Source: Klebsiella indica
Lineage (GTDB): Bacteria; Pseudomonadota; Gammaproteobacteria; Enterobacterales; Enterobacteriaceae
Direction: 5' to 3'
DNA: 64,000 nt
NCBI RefSeq assembly: GCF_005860775.1
Contig: NZ_VCHQ01000027.1
Location: 1 to 64,000, forward strand
Shown here: positions 33,505-44,160 of the stretch, one piece after another
Layout of the letters: each line of letters opens with the position of its first letter
Numbering within the stretch: the first letter of the stretch is position 1
Made by a program: the position numbers and the translations under genes
The notes under the pieces: generated by a model
Database searches by the model: none
The model's input: only the letters and a program-made list of their open reading frames with translations
What the model was told of the DNA's origin: nothing

Positions 33505-34389
33505 TTACAGGAAGTGACAGAACTTACCAACCACGCCGAGTAGCACGGTGATACCGATGAGGCGCAGCGGACTCCAGCCGCGGCGTACCAGCCAGAACAT
33601 GGTCAGGGTATAGACCAGCGGCAAAAACGCGGGCATCAGCTTGTCGATAACATCGGCCTGCAGTTTGACGATTGCATCACCAGCCTTGATTTCGAGCGTG
33701 GTGTTCAGACGAACATAGGTCGCAACGAGCGCGCCAATGACCGTCATCCCGACAATAGACGCCGCGTGACCTACTTTTTTCGTGTTCGCTTTGATAAGCG
33801 GTATCGCCGCAACACCCATACGGTAAGCATAGTGCGCCAGACCAAAGCGCAGTCCGAGGTGGACTACGTTAAACAGCACAATAAAGACCACCGCGCCGAG
33901 AATAGACCCCTGTAATGCCAGACTGGCCCCAATACCGCCGCAAATAGGTAACAGCGTTAGCCAGAACATCGCATCGCCAATCCCGCCGAGCGGCGCGCCA
34001 ACGGCGATTTTGGTGCTTTGAATACTGTTTACATCCTGCTTTGAACGCTCCATTGCCAGGATAATGCCGATAACAAACGTCACCAGGAAGGGATGGGTGT
34101 TGAAGAAGCCCATATGGCCTTTCATGGCGCGCGCCAGGTCGCGTTGGTTGGTATGGATCTTTTTCAGCGCGGGTAACAGACCATACAGCCAACCGGAAGC
34201 CTGCATACGTTCGTAGTTAAAGGAAGCCTGTAGCAGCATAGAGCGCCAGGCCACGCGGTTGATATCTTTTTTCGTCAGTTCTGCGCCAATACTTTGATCT
34301 TCATAGATGTTTTCGTTTACGCCGGTAAGCAGCGTTTCTTCATTATCATTATCGGAAGTATTCGGCAGAGTATGTTGGTTAGATGCCAT
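33505..34389 (-). CDS. agaE: PTS GalNAc-specific IID component AgaE
   Basis: 294 residues, mannose-family EIID. N-terminal cytoplasmic part with the KKDINRVAWRSMLLQASFNYERMQ region (40-65), a conserved GAPLGGIGDAMFW segment near 131-143, and C-terminal membrane anchoring. Forms the membrane channel with AgaW. Overlaps the end of agaW by 11 bases. Confidence 0.94.
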   Translation of the reverse strand: MASNQHTLPNTSDNDNEETLLTGVNENIYEDQSIGAELTKKDINRVAWRSMLLQASFNYERMQASGWLYGLLPALKKIHTNQRDLARAMKGHMGFFNTHPFLVTFVIGIILAMERSKQDVNSIQSTKIAVGAPLGGIGDAMFWLTLLPICGGIGASLALQGSILGAVVFIVLFNVVHLGLRFGLAHYAYRMGVAAIPLIKANTKKVGHAASIVGMTVIGALVATYVRLNTTLEIKAGDAIVKLQADVIDKLMPAFLPLVYTLTMFWLVRRGWSPLRLIGITVLLGVVGKFCHFL

Positions 34390-35158
34390 CTTCGAATTCC
34401 TCTTTCTGTGCCGCCGGTTGAGTCGGTTCAGGAGATTTACGCAGCAGATCGATCAGCGCCATTGCCAGCGCAGCGGCGGCGATAGCCAGGACCGGAAGCT
34501 TGAGCCATGCTGCGGCAACGAAACCGATGATGAAGTAGGGGATGTAGACGTTTTTCATCATGATTTTCAGCAGTACGGCAAAACCGATGGCTGGCATGAT
34601 GCCGCCTGCGACGCCCAGACCGTCAATCAGACGCTCCGGCAGAACATCAATCGCGGTTTTTGCGTGTTCAGCCCCGAAGTAAATCGGCAGGAATGCGCAA
34701 AGGAAATAGAAAATGCCTAACGCCAGTAGCGCCAGATAGTTGACTCGTTCAATGCCTCGGGTATCTGCGTTAGCCGCCATGCGATCGCAGCGGGACATCA
34801 CGCCGGACATGACGGAGAACAGGAAGGTAATTCCCATTTGCACCGCTACCGCGAATGGTACGGCGACACCGACGGCGACGTCAGGTTTCACGCCGGTGGT
34901 AATAGCGAAAGTCGTGCCCACGATGGTACCGATAATCACGTTCGGCGGCTGAGCGCCGGCCAGCGGAGCCAGTCCCATCCACACCAGTTCCAGCGTACCG
35001 CCGGTTAAGATACCGGTATGCAGATCGCCCAGAATCAGGCCAACCAGCGGGCCAAGTACTACCGGACGGTGCATGTGCGTTAACCCGTTGAACATATCCA
35101 GGCCGGCAATGAAAGCGAGAATGCCTAATGCAATAGCCTGCAACAGACTGATTTCCAT
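34379..35158 (-). CDS. agaW: PTS GalNAc-specific IIC component AgaW
   Basis: 259 residues, mannose-family EIIC with multiple membrane helices (from residue 5). GPLVGLILGDLHTGILTGG (36-54) and LVWMGLAPLAGAQPPN (58-73) are family signatures. Carries the sugar across the inner membrane with AgaE. Confidence 0.94.
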   Translation of the reverse strand: MEISLLQAIALGILAFIAGLDMFNGLTHMHRPVVLGPLVGLILGDLHTGILTGGTLELVWMGLAPLAGAQPPNVIIGTIVGTTFAITTGVKPDVAVGVAVPFAVAVQMGITFLFSVMSGVMSRCDRMAANADTRGIERVNYLALLALGIFYFLCAFLPIYFGAEHAKTAIDVLPERLIDGLGVAGGIMPAIGFAVLLKIMMKNVYIPYFIIGFVAAAWLKLPVLAIAAAALAMALIDLLRKSPEPTQPAAQKEEFEDGI

Positions 35159-35168
35159 TGTGAATCCC

Positions 35169-35642
35169 TCAAAGTAGTTTAAAGAGATCCAAAGCAGGTT
35201 CTGTCGGCACGCCCTGAACGAAGCATTCCACTCCGGCGGCCTTCAGGCCGTTAAACGCGCTGATATCGTTGGCGTCGACAGAAACCGTTTTGGCAATTTG
35301 TTGTTTACCTTCGGCGTAATGCATGTTTCCTACGTTGATGCGTGTGACGGGAACGCCGCCCTCAACCAGTTTGAGAAAATCAGCCGGCGTTCTGCAAACC
35401 AGCAAAATTTTCTGCCGATCGGCGGCGCGGTGAATGTTGTCGATCACTTTCTGCAGCGACCAGAAGCGCACAGCAATTCCTTCAGCCAGCACCATTTCCA
35501 TCAGGCTCTGCTGGACGGTGTCTTCCGCCACTTCATCGTTGGCGACCAGTACCAGATTCGCCCCCGCAAATCCGACCCACTGTACGCCGACCTGGCCGTG
35601 GATAAGCCTTTCGTCAATGCGGCTTAATACAATATTTGGCAT
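35169..35642 (-). CDS. agaV: PTS GalNAc-specific IIB component AgaV
   Basis: 157 residues, mannose-family EIIB. Phosphorylated His15 in DERLIHGQVGVQW. Takes phosphate from AgaF and gives it to the incoming sugar. Lies 20 bases after kbaZ and 10 bases before agaW. Together with AgaW, AgaE and AgaF this makes a complete permease of the GalNAc (not the galactosamine AgaBCD) type. Confidence 0.94.
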   Translation of the reverse strand: MPNIVLSRIDERLIHGQVGVQWVGFAGANLVLVANDEVAEDTVQQSLMEMVLAEGIAVRFWSLQKVIDNIHRAADRQKILLVCRTPADFLKLVEGGVPVTRINVGNMHYAEGKQQIAKTVSVDANDISAFNGLKAAGVECFVQGVPTEPALDLFKLL

Positions 35643-35662
35643 CGTGTTTTTCTCCTTTCTTG

Positions 35663-36958
35663 TTATCCGTGCAGGGATGTAACGCCCTGGCAGGCGGCGT
35701 GGTACTGCTGCAGTATGTCCTGAATATGGCTGATGATGAGTTCCTGCGGCGTGGCACTGAGATCCCCTTCGCGCACTTTTACGTACTGCAACGGTAAATA
35801 CTGGCTAATGAGCGGCAGCGGGATGGGGTCGTCCGCCAGGTTGCGTACCAGTCGTGCAAAAGCCTCATCAATCAGGCTGTCTGGCCAGTAGTAGCGAACG
35901 CGGTCGGAGTAGCTGTAGCCGCGGGCCAGACGACGCGCGTTGCCATCCCCATGGTAGTGGCTCTGCCAGTATTCCGGGCGGTCGAGCATTACGCTCTCAA
36001 GCACATGGCGCAGGCCGGAGCAGGCTTTGGCTGGCAGTAGCTCCTCTTCGATAGCCGCCAGCGAGAACAGCGCTTCGCGCAGGGCAAAGGTCAGGGCCGG
36101 GCCGACTTTCAGGATGGCGAAGTGATCTTTTACTAGCTGACGCAGCGATTGCGGCGTCTGGTAATCCGTGGAGTGCGCTTCGAATACCAGCGTGTCATAC
36201 GTTTCCACCATCTCGCTCAGGGCGGCGGCTTTTTGCGGCTGATAATCAATGACGCGCGCGTTGTCAAATTCAACGCCGGGTTGCACGACCAGCCCGATGA
36301 TACGGGGCCAGATGGCGCCGAGCCCCTGTTTTTCAAACGCATGGCGATGGGCTTCCAGCGTGGCGCGTGCCGCATCGGGCGTGGTGACCGCCAGCTCGGT
36401 TAGCGCTTCATGAGCGCCGCCAGGAACCGGTACTTCGGTACCAATGACGTAGACGAGATCGGATTCGCCAAACTGCGCAACGCAGGTTTCTTCGGCAATT
36501 TTCGCCAGACGCGCGGCGCGTTCAGCGACGATGGCGTCGGTTAATGGCAGCGGATCGCCCTGACAGGACATGCTGCAATCAAGGTGGATCTTTTTAAACC
36601 CTGCGGCCACGTAGCTTTTGATCAAATCGTCGGCCCTGGCCATGGCCAGTTCCGCTGACAGATTCTGCCAACGGTTAGGGCCCAGATGGTCGCCGCCCAG
36701 AATCAGCTGCTGCTGGGGGAAATTAAGCGTGTCCGCCAGCTGGCAGACAAAGCGGCGAAAATCGGCCGGGGTCATGCCCGTGTAGCCGCCAAACTGGTCA
36801 ACCTGATTTGAGGTGGCCTCGATCAATAGCGGCGTGTGGTTGGCATGGGCGTAGCGTATTGCGGATTCCAGCACCAGTGGATGCGCCGAACATACGGCAT
36901 AAATCCCGTTGGCCTTTCCCCGTTTATGCTGTTCCACCATTATTGTCAGATGTTTCAC
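35663..36958 (-). CDS. kbaZ: Tagatose-1,6-bisphosphate aldolase chaperone subunit KbaZ
   Basis: GatZ/KbaZ family, needed for full activity and stability of KbaY. 431 residues from GTG 36958 (M-K-H-L-T), which follows GGAGAGGAAA and matches E. coli (426); ATGs further upstream at 36988 and 37021 lie within the operator region. [17 protein letters not shown] near 21, GGDHLGPN near 88 and [11 protein letters not shown] near 123 mark the TIM barrel. First gene of the transport and deacetylase operon. Confidence 0.94.
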   Translation of the reverse strand: MKHLTIMVEQHKRGKANGIYAVCSAHPLVLESAIRYAHANHTPLLIEATSNQVDQFGGYTGMTPADFRRFVCQLADTLNFPQQQLILGGDHLGPNRWQNLSAELAMARADDLIKSYVAAGFKKIHLDCSMSCQGDPLPLTDAIVAERAARLAKIAEETCVAQFGESDLVYVIGTEVPVPGGAHEALTELAVTTPDAARATLEAHRHAFEKQGLGAIWPRIIGLVVQPGVEFDNARVIDYQPQKAAALSEMVETYDTLVFEAHSTDYQTPQSLRQLVKDHFAILKVGPALTFALREALFSLAAIEEELLPAKACSGLRHVLESVMLDRPEYWQSHYHGDGNARRLARGYSYSDRVRYYWPDSLIDEAFARLVRNLADDPIPLPLISQYLPLQYVKVREGDLSATPQELIISHIQDILQQYHAACQGVTSLHG

Positions 36959-36992
36959 TTTCCTCTCCATGTCAGCTGGCTTCGACATATAT

Positions 36993-37188
36993 CTTTCGTT
37001 TTGTTTCATTTCATACTGCATCAGGGCCTTGTAAAAATAAAACGAAAGATAATGGTTTTCCGATCTGTTTCACAAAAGAAACATAATGAAAGCATTCAGC
37101 CACAGTTAAGAGATGTTACGGGGCGCTGGCAGGGCTTGCATTCTGCAAAAAGAAAGGTGTTAATAGGCAAATCGAAATGAAACGAAAG
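36993..37188. promoter_or_regulatory. AgaR-type operators in the kbaZ-agaR divergent promoter region
   Basis: Repeats of the AgaR pattern: CTTTCGTTTTGTTTCATTTC (36993-37012), AAAATAAAACGAAAG (37034-37048) and AAATCGAAATGAAACGAAAG (37169-37188). Their placement between kbaZ and agaR fits repression of both by AgaR. Confidence 0.8.
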
Positions 37189-37208
37189 TTTTGACTAAGG
37201 GATTTGTT

Positions 37209-38033
37209 ATGAGCGATACCGATTCTTCCGCTGACAGGCGTATCACCGGAACCAGCGAACGAAGAGAGCAGATTATTCAGCGATTGCGGCAGCAGGGAAG
37301 CGTACAGGTCAACGATCTTGCGGCGCTATATGCTGTCTCTACGGTGACGATCCGTAACGATCTTGCCTTTCTGGAGAAGCAGGGTATTGCCGTGCGTGCT
37401 TACGGCGGTGCTCTGATTTGCGACAGTAATACACCTGCTGTTGAACCCTCAGTGGAAGATAAAAGCGCGCTCAATACGGCGGTGAAACGTAGTATCGCCA
37501 GGGCTGCTGTTGAGCTCATTAAACCCGGGCACCGGGTGATCCTTGACTCCGGTACCACGACGTATGAGATTGCCCGCCTGCTGCGTCAGCATACCGATGT
37601 GATTGCGATGACGAATGGTATGAACGTCGCCAATGCTCTACTGGATGCGGAAGGGGTTGAGCTACTGATGACCGGGGGCCACCTGCGCCGTCAGTCGCAG
37701 TCATTTTATGGCGATCAGGCTGAACAATCCTTGCAGAATTACCACTTCGATATGCTGTTTCTTGGCGTTGACGCGATTGATTTAGAGCGCGGCGTCAGTA
37801 CCCATAATGAAGACGAAGCCCGGCTGAATCGCCGGATGTGTGAAGTGGCAGAAAGCATCATCGTCGTCACGGATTCGAGTAAATTCAACCGTTCCAGTCT
37901 GCACAAGATTATTGATACTCAGCGCATTGACATGATTATTGTCGATGAAGCGATTCCGACGGACAGCCTGGAGGGGCTACGGAGGAGCGGAATAGAGGTT
38001 ATCTTAGTTAAATCTGGTTCAGGTATGGGATAA
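37209..38033 (+). CDS. agaR: Aga operon transcriptional repressor AgaR
   Basis: DeoR-family repressor, 274 residues: N-terminal winged helix (about 17-72, [20 protein letters not shown]) and a DeoR-type sugar-phosphate-binding sensor domain (about 90-250, [32 protein letters not shown]). Start ATG 37209, matching E. coli; the frame from 37191 is possible. Transcribed away from kbaZ and expected to repress itself and both aga units. Confidence 0.95.
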   Translation: MSDTDSSADRRITGTSERREQIIQRLRQQGSVQVNDLAALYAVSTVTIRNDLAFLEKQGIAVRAYGGALICDSNTPAVEPSVEDKSALNTAVKRSIARAAVELIKPGHRVILDSGTTTYEIARLLRQHTDVIAMTNGMNVANALLDAEGVELLMTGGHLRRQSQSFYGDQAEQSLQNYHFDMLFLGVDAIDLERGVSTHNEDEARLNRRMCEVAESIIVVTDSSKFNRSSLHKIIDTQRIDMIIVDEAIPTDSLEGLRRSGIEVILVKSGSGMG

Positions 38034-38230
38034 ATATATCCCTCATACTTCAGGCCGCGTTTTTGTTGGAGTCCTGCGCTTATCCCGCTACGGGCTGATT
38101 GTATGCATCCGGGGGATGCGTTTTGTGGCCGCATTACCCGGCCTTCGGTCTCGCTCCGGCGGGGCCAGCGCAGCGGCCGCGCAAAACGGTTAACCGTTTT
38201 GTTCTGCAACTCGAATTATTCAGAGTATAA
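38034..38230. repeat. Dispersed palindromic repeat, copy 3 with extra hairpins
   Basis: Starts TATCCCTCATACTTCAGG and ends TGCAACTCGAATTATTCAGA, resembling ends of the element at 25851-26020. Inside are GCATCC/GGATGC (about 38107-38121), the block GGGGCCAGCGCAGCGGCCGC and a perfect 10-bp palindrome CAAAACGGTT/AACCGTTTTG (38182-38201). Lies between convergent agaR and garD. Confidence 0.75.
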
Positions 38231-38281
38231 ACCGGGGAAGACAGCGTTTCCCCGGCCGGAAAAATGACGATGTGATATTAA

Positions 38282-39853
38282 TCAGGTCACCGGCGCCGGG
38301 TTAAACACCGCGAGCTGATTGTGCAGGCCCAATTGATCGGAGAAAGTCTTCTTGCGGCCGCTGGCGACAGCAAGAATAAATTCAAACAGCTTCAGACCCA
38401 CTTCTTCGATCGTCTCTTCACCGGTGGCGATAGTTCCGGCGTTGATATCCATTAAGTCATACCAGCGATTCGCCAGCTCGGTACGCGTCGCCATCTTAAT
38501 GACCGGCACTGCCGCCAGGCCATACGGCGTACCGCGGCCGGTGGTAAATACCTGCACCGTGATCCCGGATGCCACCTGCTGGGTGCCACAGACGAAATCG
38601 CTGGCTGGCGTTGCGGCGTAAATCAGACCGCGTTTAGTTGGCCGCTGCCCCGGAGAGAGCACCTCGGCAATCGCGCTCTTCCCGGATTTAGCGATAGAAC
38701 CCAGCGCCTTCTCGACTACGTTCGCCAGGCCGCCTTTTTTGTTACCGGGAGAAGGATTGGCGCTACGATCGGTTTTCCCCATATCGAGGTAGTTATCGTA
38801 CCAGGCCATCTCTTCCAGCAGACGTTTTCCCACCTCTTCGTTGATAGCGCGCGGCGTCAGCAGATGGATTGCATCGCGCACTTCGGTCACCTCCGAGAAC
38901 ATGACCGTCGCACCGCAGCGGACCAGCAGATCTGAAGCATAGCCCACTGCCGGATTGGCGGTTACACCAGAAAACGCGTCGCTGCCGCCGCACTGCATAC
39001 CGACGACCAGTTCGGAAGCCGGGCAGGTTTCTCGCTGGCGCTGATTCAGTTTCTCCAGATGGCGCTCGGCGACCTGCAGAATGTCATCAACCATTGATTT
39101 AAAACCCACGTGCTTCTCATCCTGAAGGCTGACGATGCTGGCGCTATCCACCGGGATGCTTTTCACATCATCGGTACCTTTTAACAGGCGTTCCGGCTGA
39201 AGTTTTTCGCAACCGAGGCCGATGACCATCACCTCGCCGCCGAAGTTCGGGTTGAGCGCAAGGTTGTGAATAGTGCGGATTGGCACGACAGCCGCCGGGG
39301 CATTAATTGCCACGCCGCAGCCATAAAGGTGGTTCAGACCCACAACGCCATCGACGTTAGGATACTTCGGCAGAAGGTCACGTTCGATAATTTTAACCAC
39401 ATAATCCACAACCCCTGCCACGCAGTGCACGCTGGTGCTAATACCGAGCAGGTTTTTGGTCCCGACGCTACCGTCGGCGTTACGATACCCTTCGAAGGTA
39501 TAACCCTCCAGCGGCGGCAGAGGCGCAGGGACTTTGGTTGCCAGGGGTAAGGTATGTAACGGCGGCGCTTTTGGCAGTTCGACCAGCGATTCATCAATCC
39601 AGCTGCCCTGCGGGATATCGCGTACAGCGTAGCCAATCACTTCTCCATAGCGGATGATTTCTCCGTGCGCGGGAATATCGACCAGCGCGACTTTGTGGCC
39701 TTGTGGGATATGTTCGACGAGCGTGAGCCCGTCAGGAAAGCGTGTTCCGGCTTTTAAACCTCGATCGTTAACAATAATTGCCACATTATCTGTTTGGTGT
39801 ACTTTTATATAAAACGCCGTCGGTGATGGTTGTCTAATTTCAACGTCAGCCAT
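38282..39853 (-). CDS. garD: Galactarate dehydratase
   Basis: Dehydrates galactarate to 5-keto-4-deoxyglucarate, first step of galactarate use. 523 residues as in E. coli. N-terminal SAF domain (about 15-85) and UxaA/GarD dehydratase part with [13 protein letters not shown] near 170, [19 protein letters not shown] near 308; iron-dependent by family knowledge. Divergent from garPLRK across a spacer with CRP- and CdaR-like sites. Confidence 0.97.
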   Translation of the reverse strand: MADVEIRQPSPTAFYIKVHQTDNVAIIVNDRGLKAGTRFPDGLTLVEHIPQGHKVALVDIPAHGEIIRYGEVIGYAVRDIPQGSWIDESLVELPKAPPLHTLPLATKVPAPLPPLEGYTFEGYRNADGSVGTKNLLGISTSVHCVAGVVDYVVKIIERDLLPKYPNVDGVVGLNHLYGCGVAINAPAAVVPIRTIHNLALNPNFGGEVMVIGLGCEKLQPERLLKGTDDVKSIPVDSASIVSLQDEKHVGFKSMVDDILQVAERHLEKLNQRQRETCPASELVVGMQCGGSDAFSGVTANPAVGYASDLLVRCGATVMFSEVTEVRDAIHLLTPRAINEEVGKRLLEEMAWYDNYLDMGKTDRSANPSPGNKKGGLANVVEKALGSIAKSGKSAIAEVLSPGQRPTKRGLIYAATPASDFVCGTQQVASGITVQVFTTGRGTPYGLAAVPVIKMATRTELANRWYDLMDINAGTIATGEETIEEVGLKLFEFILAVASGRKKTFSDQLGLHNQLAVFNPAPVT

Positions 39854-39956
39854 TGTCCAGTATTCTCCATAAAAGGTGTGAATAATAAAATAAAACGGTT
39901 ATTCAATTCCTGATGTGCAGATTTATGTAATAAAGAGTGTCAGGTGTTCAGATTCG

Positions 39957-39980
39957 AAAATGTGATCTAAATCACTCATC
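39957..39980. promoter_or_regulatory. CRP site in garD-garP spacer
   Basis: TGTGATCTAAATCACT (39961-39976) within AT-rich flanks fits TGTGA-N6-TCACA with one mismatch. Expected to serve garD and/or garP under catabolite control. Confidence 0.7.
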
Positions 39981-40021
39981 GTGGCGAGAGAGAACGCTGC
40001 CAGGCAGGAAATCACTGGAAT

Positions 40022-40129
40022 TGTGCATCAGCGCCCACTGCTTGTGTCATATGCACAGCAATAATGGTTTTTATATGTCATTTATAGGTTATATGCACAG
40101 TGTTCAATGGCCGCGAGCTGATTATACTG
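40022..40129 (+). promoter_or_regulatory. Putative CdaR sites and promoter of garPLRK
   Basis: TGTGCAT (40022-40028) and ATGCACA (40050-40056) are an inverted pair, with another ATGCACA at 40093-40099; CdaR activates gar genes in E. coli. TGTTCA (40101-40106), 17 bases, TATACT (40124-40129) is a plausible promoter with a weak -35. Intact although garP is not. Confidence 0.5.
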
Positions 40130-40250
40130 AGTCTTACTTGCTCTGCGCCGGATGAGTATATTGATACTACCTGATATTGAGTCCTGAATAATTAAGAATC
40201 ATACCAAAAAATAAATAAATGGCAGGGGTTTCGTACCAGGGGAATATTAA

Positions 40251-40648
40251 ATGAGTCTGGATATAACGATAGAACAGAAAAAGAATGTATCAATCCGACA
40301 TTTAATTTTGTTGCTCATTTTTATTCTAACCGGACCGTGGGGCAAACTGTTTCACAACCCGACCGGACATCCACGAATGACCAAAGAAGAGCTGAAGTTT
40401 ATCTCCGGGAATGGTGCGGTCGTCGATATGGACCATAAAAAGTCGGGCGGTGTCGCGGAAAGAGGTACTAAACTTAATTATATCAAATGGTTGCTTCCAT
40501 CGTAACCCCGCTGGTGATGGGGTGCCTGGTGAGCGAGCTGCACTCATTGAACGCAGCCCTGGTCTTCGTTGGATGCCCGGCCCTGATGGCAATGATTTGC
40601 TATCTGTTCGTTGTCGGCGACATCAAACGTATGGAACTGCAGAAATAA
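40251..40648 (+). pseudogene. garP: Galactarate/glucarate transporter garP, twice deleted
   Basis: Only about 132 codons of a 444-residue MFS permease remain. The N-terminal 27 or so residues (MSLDITIEQKK, IRHLILLLIFILTG) are joined in frame to the central cytoplasmic loop (KLFHNPTGHPRM, FISGNGAVVDMDHKK); after IKWLL the sequence jumps, out of frame, to the C-terminal piece VASIVTPLVMGCLVSELHS ending RMELQK with its TAA at 40646-40648. The open frame therefore ends early at 40503-40505. Most membrane helices are gone, so it cannot transport. Downstream garL, garR and garK are intact, so uptake would depend on another permease such as GudP. Confidence 0.93.
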
Positions 40649-40676
40649 CTAACGGTTAAGTGACAAGGTATAAGTA

Positions 40677-41456
40677 ATGAAAAACGATATCTTCCCGAAC
40701 AAATTTAAGGCGGCCCTGGCGGCTCATCAGGTGCAGATTGGCTGCTGGTCCGCGCTGGCCAGCGCCGGCAGTACCGAAGTTTTAGGCCTGGCTGGTTTCG
40801 ACTGGCTGGTGCTGGATGGTGAACATGCGCCGAACGATATTTCCACCTTTATCCCGCAACTGATGGCGCTGAAAGGGAGTTCCAGCGCGCCGGTAGTGCG
40901 TGTGCCGACCAATGAGCCGGTGATCATTAAGCGCCTGCTGGATATCGGCTTCTACAACTTCCTGATCCCGTTCGTGGAGACTGAAGAAGAGGCTGCTAAT
41001 GCCGTGGCCTCAACCCGCTATCCGCCAGAAGGTATTCGCGGCGTTTCCGTGTCACACCGCGCCAATATGTTCGGCACCGTGGCGGATTATTTCGCCCAGT
41101 CCAACAAAAATATCACCATCCTGGTGCAAATCGAAAGTCAGCAGGGCATGGAAAACGTCGAGGCGATTGCGGCTACCGATGGCGTTGACGGTATTTTCGT
41201 CGGTCCAAGCGATCTGGCCGCTGCGTTAGGCCATCTGGGCAATGCATCCCACCCGGAAGTGCAGAAAGCTATCCAGTACATCTTCGCGAGCGCGAAAAAG
41301 CACGGTAAGCCGAGCGGTATTCTGGCGCCAGTAGAAGCGGATGCGCGTCGCTATCTGGAATGGGGAGCGACCTTTGTCGCCGTCGGCAGCGATCTGGGCG
41401 TATTCCGTTCTGCCACGCAGAAACTGGCTGATTCCTTTAAGAAATATACCCAATAA
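40677..41456 (+). CDS. garL: 5-keto-4-deoxy-D-glucarate aldolase
   Basis: Splits 5-keto-4-deoxyglucarate to pyruvate and tartronate semialdehyde. 259 residues (E. coli 256); HpcH/HpaI family barrel with base His50 in [11 protein letters not shown], metal Glu in QIESQQG near 154 and Asp in GPSDLA near 179. Start ATG 40677. Separated from garR by an ERIC element. Confidence 0.97.
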   Translation: MKNDIFPNKFKAALAAHQVQIGCWSALASAGSTEVLGLAGFDWLVLDGEHAPNDISTFIPQLMALKGSSSAPVVRVPTNEPVIIKRLLDIGFYNFLIPFVETEEEAANAVASTRYPPEGIRGVSVSHRANMFGTVADYFAQSNKNITILVQIESQQGMENVEAIAATDGVDGIFVGPSDLAAALGHLGNASHPEVQKAIQYIFASAKKHGKPSGILAPVEADARRYLEWGATFVAVGSDLGVFRSATQKLADSFKKYTQ

Positions 41457-41571
41457 ATTTCTAGCTGCATCAAGGCGGTAACTAAGCAAATCCCCAGGAG
41501 CTTACACGAGTAAGTGACTGGGGTGAGCGAAGTCCGCCAACGAAGAGGCAGCCTGAAAGGTGAAGGGTATC
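41457..41571. repeat. ERIC element inside the gar operon
   Basis: Starts at the garL stop codon (CTAGCTGCATCAAGGCGG) and holds the core ATCCCCAGGAGCTTAC and AAGTGACTGGGGTGAGCG, ending GCCTGAAAGGTGAAGGGTAT. Almost full ERIC length (about 115 of about 126 bases). It is transcribed with the operon and would fold into a long hairpin between garL and garR. Confidence 0.93.
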
Positions 41572-41600
41572 GCCACCACCGAAACTAGAGAGATAAAAAC

Positions 41601-42491
41601 ATGACAATGAAAGTTGGTTTTATTGGCCTTGGTATCATGGGTAAACCAATGAGTAAAAACCTCCTCAAGGCAGGTTACTCGTTGGTGGTTACCGATCGTA
41701 ACCCAGGGGCGATTGCAGAAGTCGTTGCCGCAGGCGCTGAAACAGCCACCTCGGCGAAAGAGATTGCTGAACAGTGTGGCGTGATTATCACCATGCTGCC
41801 GAACTCTCCGCATGTGAAAGAGGTCGCGTTGGGTGAAGGCGGCATCATTGAAGGTGCGAAGCCGGGAACTGTTCTGATTGACATGAGTTCTATCGCTCCG
41901 CTGGCCAGCCGTGAAATCAGCGATGCGCTGAAAGTAAAAGGTGTGGATATGCTGGACGCGCCGGTCAGCGGCGGTGAACCGAAAGCCATTGATGGAACCC
42001 TGTCGGTAATGGTCGGCGGCGATAAAGCGATTTTTGACAAATATTATGATCTGATGAAAGCAATGGCAGGTTCAGTGGTACATACCGGTGATATCGGGGC
42101 GGGTAACGTGACTAAGCTGGCCAATCAGGTCATTGTGGCGCTCAATATTGCCGCGATGTCTGAAGCACTGACCCTGGCGACCAAAGCCGGTGTTAACCCG
42201 GATCTGGTGTATCAGGCAATCCGCGGCGGGCTGGCTGGAAGTACTGTGCTGGATGCAAAAGCGCCAATGGTGATGGATCGTAACTTCAAACCAGGTTTCC
42301 GTATCGATCTGCATATCAAAGATCTGGCAAATGCGCTGGACACTTCCCACGGCGTGGGCGCACAGCTGCCGTTGACGGCGGCGGTAATGGAAATGATGCA
42401 GGCGCTGCGCGCCGACGGTCTGGGGACTGCCGACCATAGTGCTCTTGCATGTTACTACGAAAAACTGGCGAAAGTGGAAGTCACACGTTAA
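41601..42491 (+). CDS. garR: Tartronate semialdehyde reductase
   Basis: Reduces tartronate semialdehyde to D-glycerate with NADH. 296 residues from M-T-M-K-V-G-F (a second ATG two codons on gives the 294-residue E. coli form). Beta-hydroxyacid dehydrogenase family: GFIGLGIMGKPM (5-16) binds NAD, DAPVSGGEP near 121 is the substrate site, GNVTKLANQ near 170 carries the catalytic Lys, and a helical C domain follows. Confidence 0.97.
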   Translation: MTMKVGFIGLGIMGKPMSKNLLKAGYSLVVTDRNPGAIAEVVAAGAETATSAKEIAEQCGVIITMLPNSPHVKEVALGEGGIIEGAKPGTVLIDMSSIAPLASREISDALKVKGVDMLDAPVSGGEPKAIDGTLSVMVGGDKAIFDKYYDLMKAMAGSVVHTGDIGAGNVTKLANQVIVALNIAAMSEALTLATKAGVNPDLVYQAIRGGLAGSTVLDAKAPMVMDRNFKPGFRIDLHIKDLANALDTSHGVGAQLPLTAAVMEMMQALRADGLGTADHSALACYYEKLAKVEVTR

Positions 42492-42556
42492 CAAGAAGGG
42501 CGCGGATATGCGCCCTGTCATTCTTGCCTTGCGCGGCACTGTCAGGCTACATAACT

Positions 42557-43702
42557 ATGAAAATCGTAATCGCCCCAGACTCTTATAAAGAAAGCCTCTC
42601 GGCCACCGAGGTTGCCCAGGCTATAGAAAAAGGTTTTCGGGAAATATTCCCCGATGCGCTCTACGTGAAAGTCCCGCTCGCCGATGGTGGAGAAGGTACC
42701 GTTGAGGCGATGATTGCCGCGACGCAGGGAACCCGGATGAGCATTTGTGTGACGGGGCCGCTGGGCGTACCGGTTGATGCCAGTTGGGGGCTTTCCGGTG
42801 ATGGCAAAACGGCATTTATTGAGATGGCGGCGGCCAGCGGGCTGGGGCTGGTGCCGCCTGCACAGCGCAATCCGTTGTTGACCACATCGCGCGGTACTGG
42901 CGAACTGATTTTACACGCGCTGGATCATGGGGCGAAAAACATCATCATTGGTATTGGCGGCAGCGCCACCAATGACGGCGGCGCGGGGATGATGCAGGCG
43001 CTGGGCGCACGTCTTTGCGATGCCGATGGCGCGGAGATCGGCAACGGCGGCGGTTGTCTGTATAACCTCAGTTCGATCGATATTTCCGCTCTTGATGCGC
43101 GCCTGCATGATTGTACTATCCGTGTGGCTTGTGACGTGACTAATCCGCTGCTCGGCGACAACGGTGCTTCACGGATATTTGGTCCACAAAAAGGGGCTAC
43201 TGAGGCGATGATCCGCGAACTGGATCGCAATCTTGAGCATTATGCTGACGTGATCAAAACTGATTTACACGTTGACGTTAAGCAGGTTGCCGGCGCAGGC
43301 GCCGCAGGCGGTATGGGCGCGGCGCTAATGGCATTTCTCAACGCTGAATTGCGCAGTGGGATCGAAATCGTGACCCAGGCGTTGAATCTGGAAGAACATA
43401 TTCTCGATTGTTCGCTGGTGGTCACCGGAGAAGGCCGACTGGATAGCCAGAGCATTCACGGTAAAGTCCCGGTTGGCGTTGCGAGCGTAGCGAAAAAGTA
43501 TCGTAAACCGGTGATCGGCATCGCCGGTAGTCTGACTCGCGATGTCGGCGTGGTTCATCAACATGGTATTGACGCGGTATTTAGCGTGTTGACTTGCGTA
43601 ACGACTCTGGAAGAGGCATTTCGCGGCGCGGCGGATAACATTTATCATGCGTCGCGTAATATTGCGGCGACATTGCAGGTCGGGATGGCGACGGAAGGAT
43701 GA
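42557..43702 (+). CDS. garK: Glycerate 2-kinase
   Basis: Phosphorylates D-glycerate to 2-phosphoglycerate, feeding glycolysis. 381 residues as in E. coli, GlxK/GarK family: MKIVIAPDSYKESLSA at the start, DGGEGTVEAM near 44, GIGGSATNDGGAGMMQALG near 131. ATG 42557 is used; the frame open from 42449 overlaps garR. Its stop codon overlaps the rnpB -35 region. Confidence 0.96.
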   Translation: MKIVIAPDSYKESLSATEVAQAIEKGFREIFPDALYVKVPLADGGEGTVEAMIAATQGTRMSICVTGPLGVPVDASWGLSGDGKTAFIEMAAASGLGLVPPAQRNPLLTTSRGTGELILHALDHGAKNIIIGIGGSATNDGGAGMMQALGARLCDADGAEIGNGGGCLYNLSSIDISALDARLHDCTIRVACDVTNPLLGDNGASRIFGPQKGATEAMIRELDRNLEHYADVIKTDLHVDVKQVAGAGAAGGMGAALMAFLNAELRSGIEIVTQALNLEEHILDCSLVVTGEGRLDSQSIHGKVPVGVASVAKKYRKPVIGIAGSLTRDVGVVHQHGIDAVFSVLTCVTTLEEAFRGAADNIYHASRNIAATLQVGMATEG

Positions 43703-43727
43703 CAATCGGCGGTAAACCCTCTATACT
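43699..43727 (+). promoter_or_regulatory. rnpB promoter
   Basis: ATGACA (43699-43704), 17 bases, TATACT (43722-43727), then GC-rich sequence typical of stringent promoters, with the RNA start at 43735. The -35 overlaps the garK stop. Confidence 0.75.
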
Positions 43728-43734
43728 GCGCGCC

Positions 43735-44113
<379 letters not shown>

Positions 44114-44160
44114 TCTTCTAAAACAATACGTTGGTGTATCTCAGGTGCTCAGAAGCAAAA

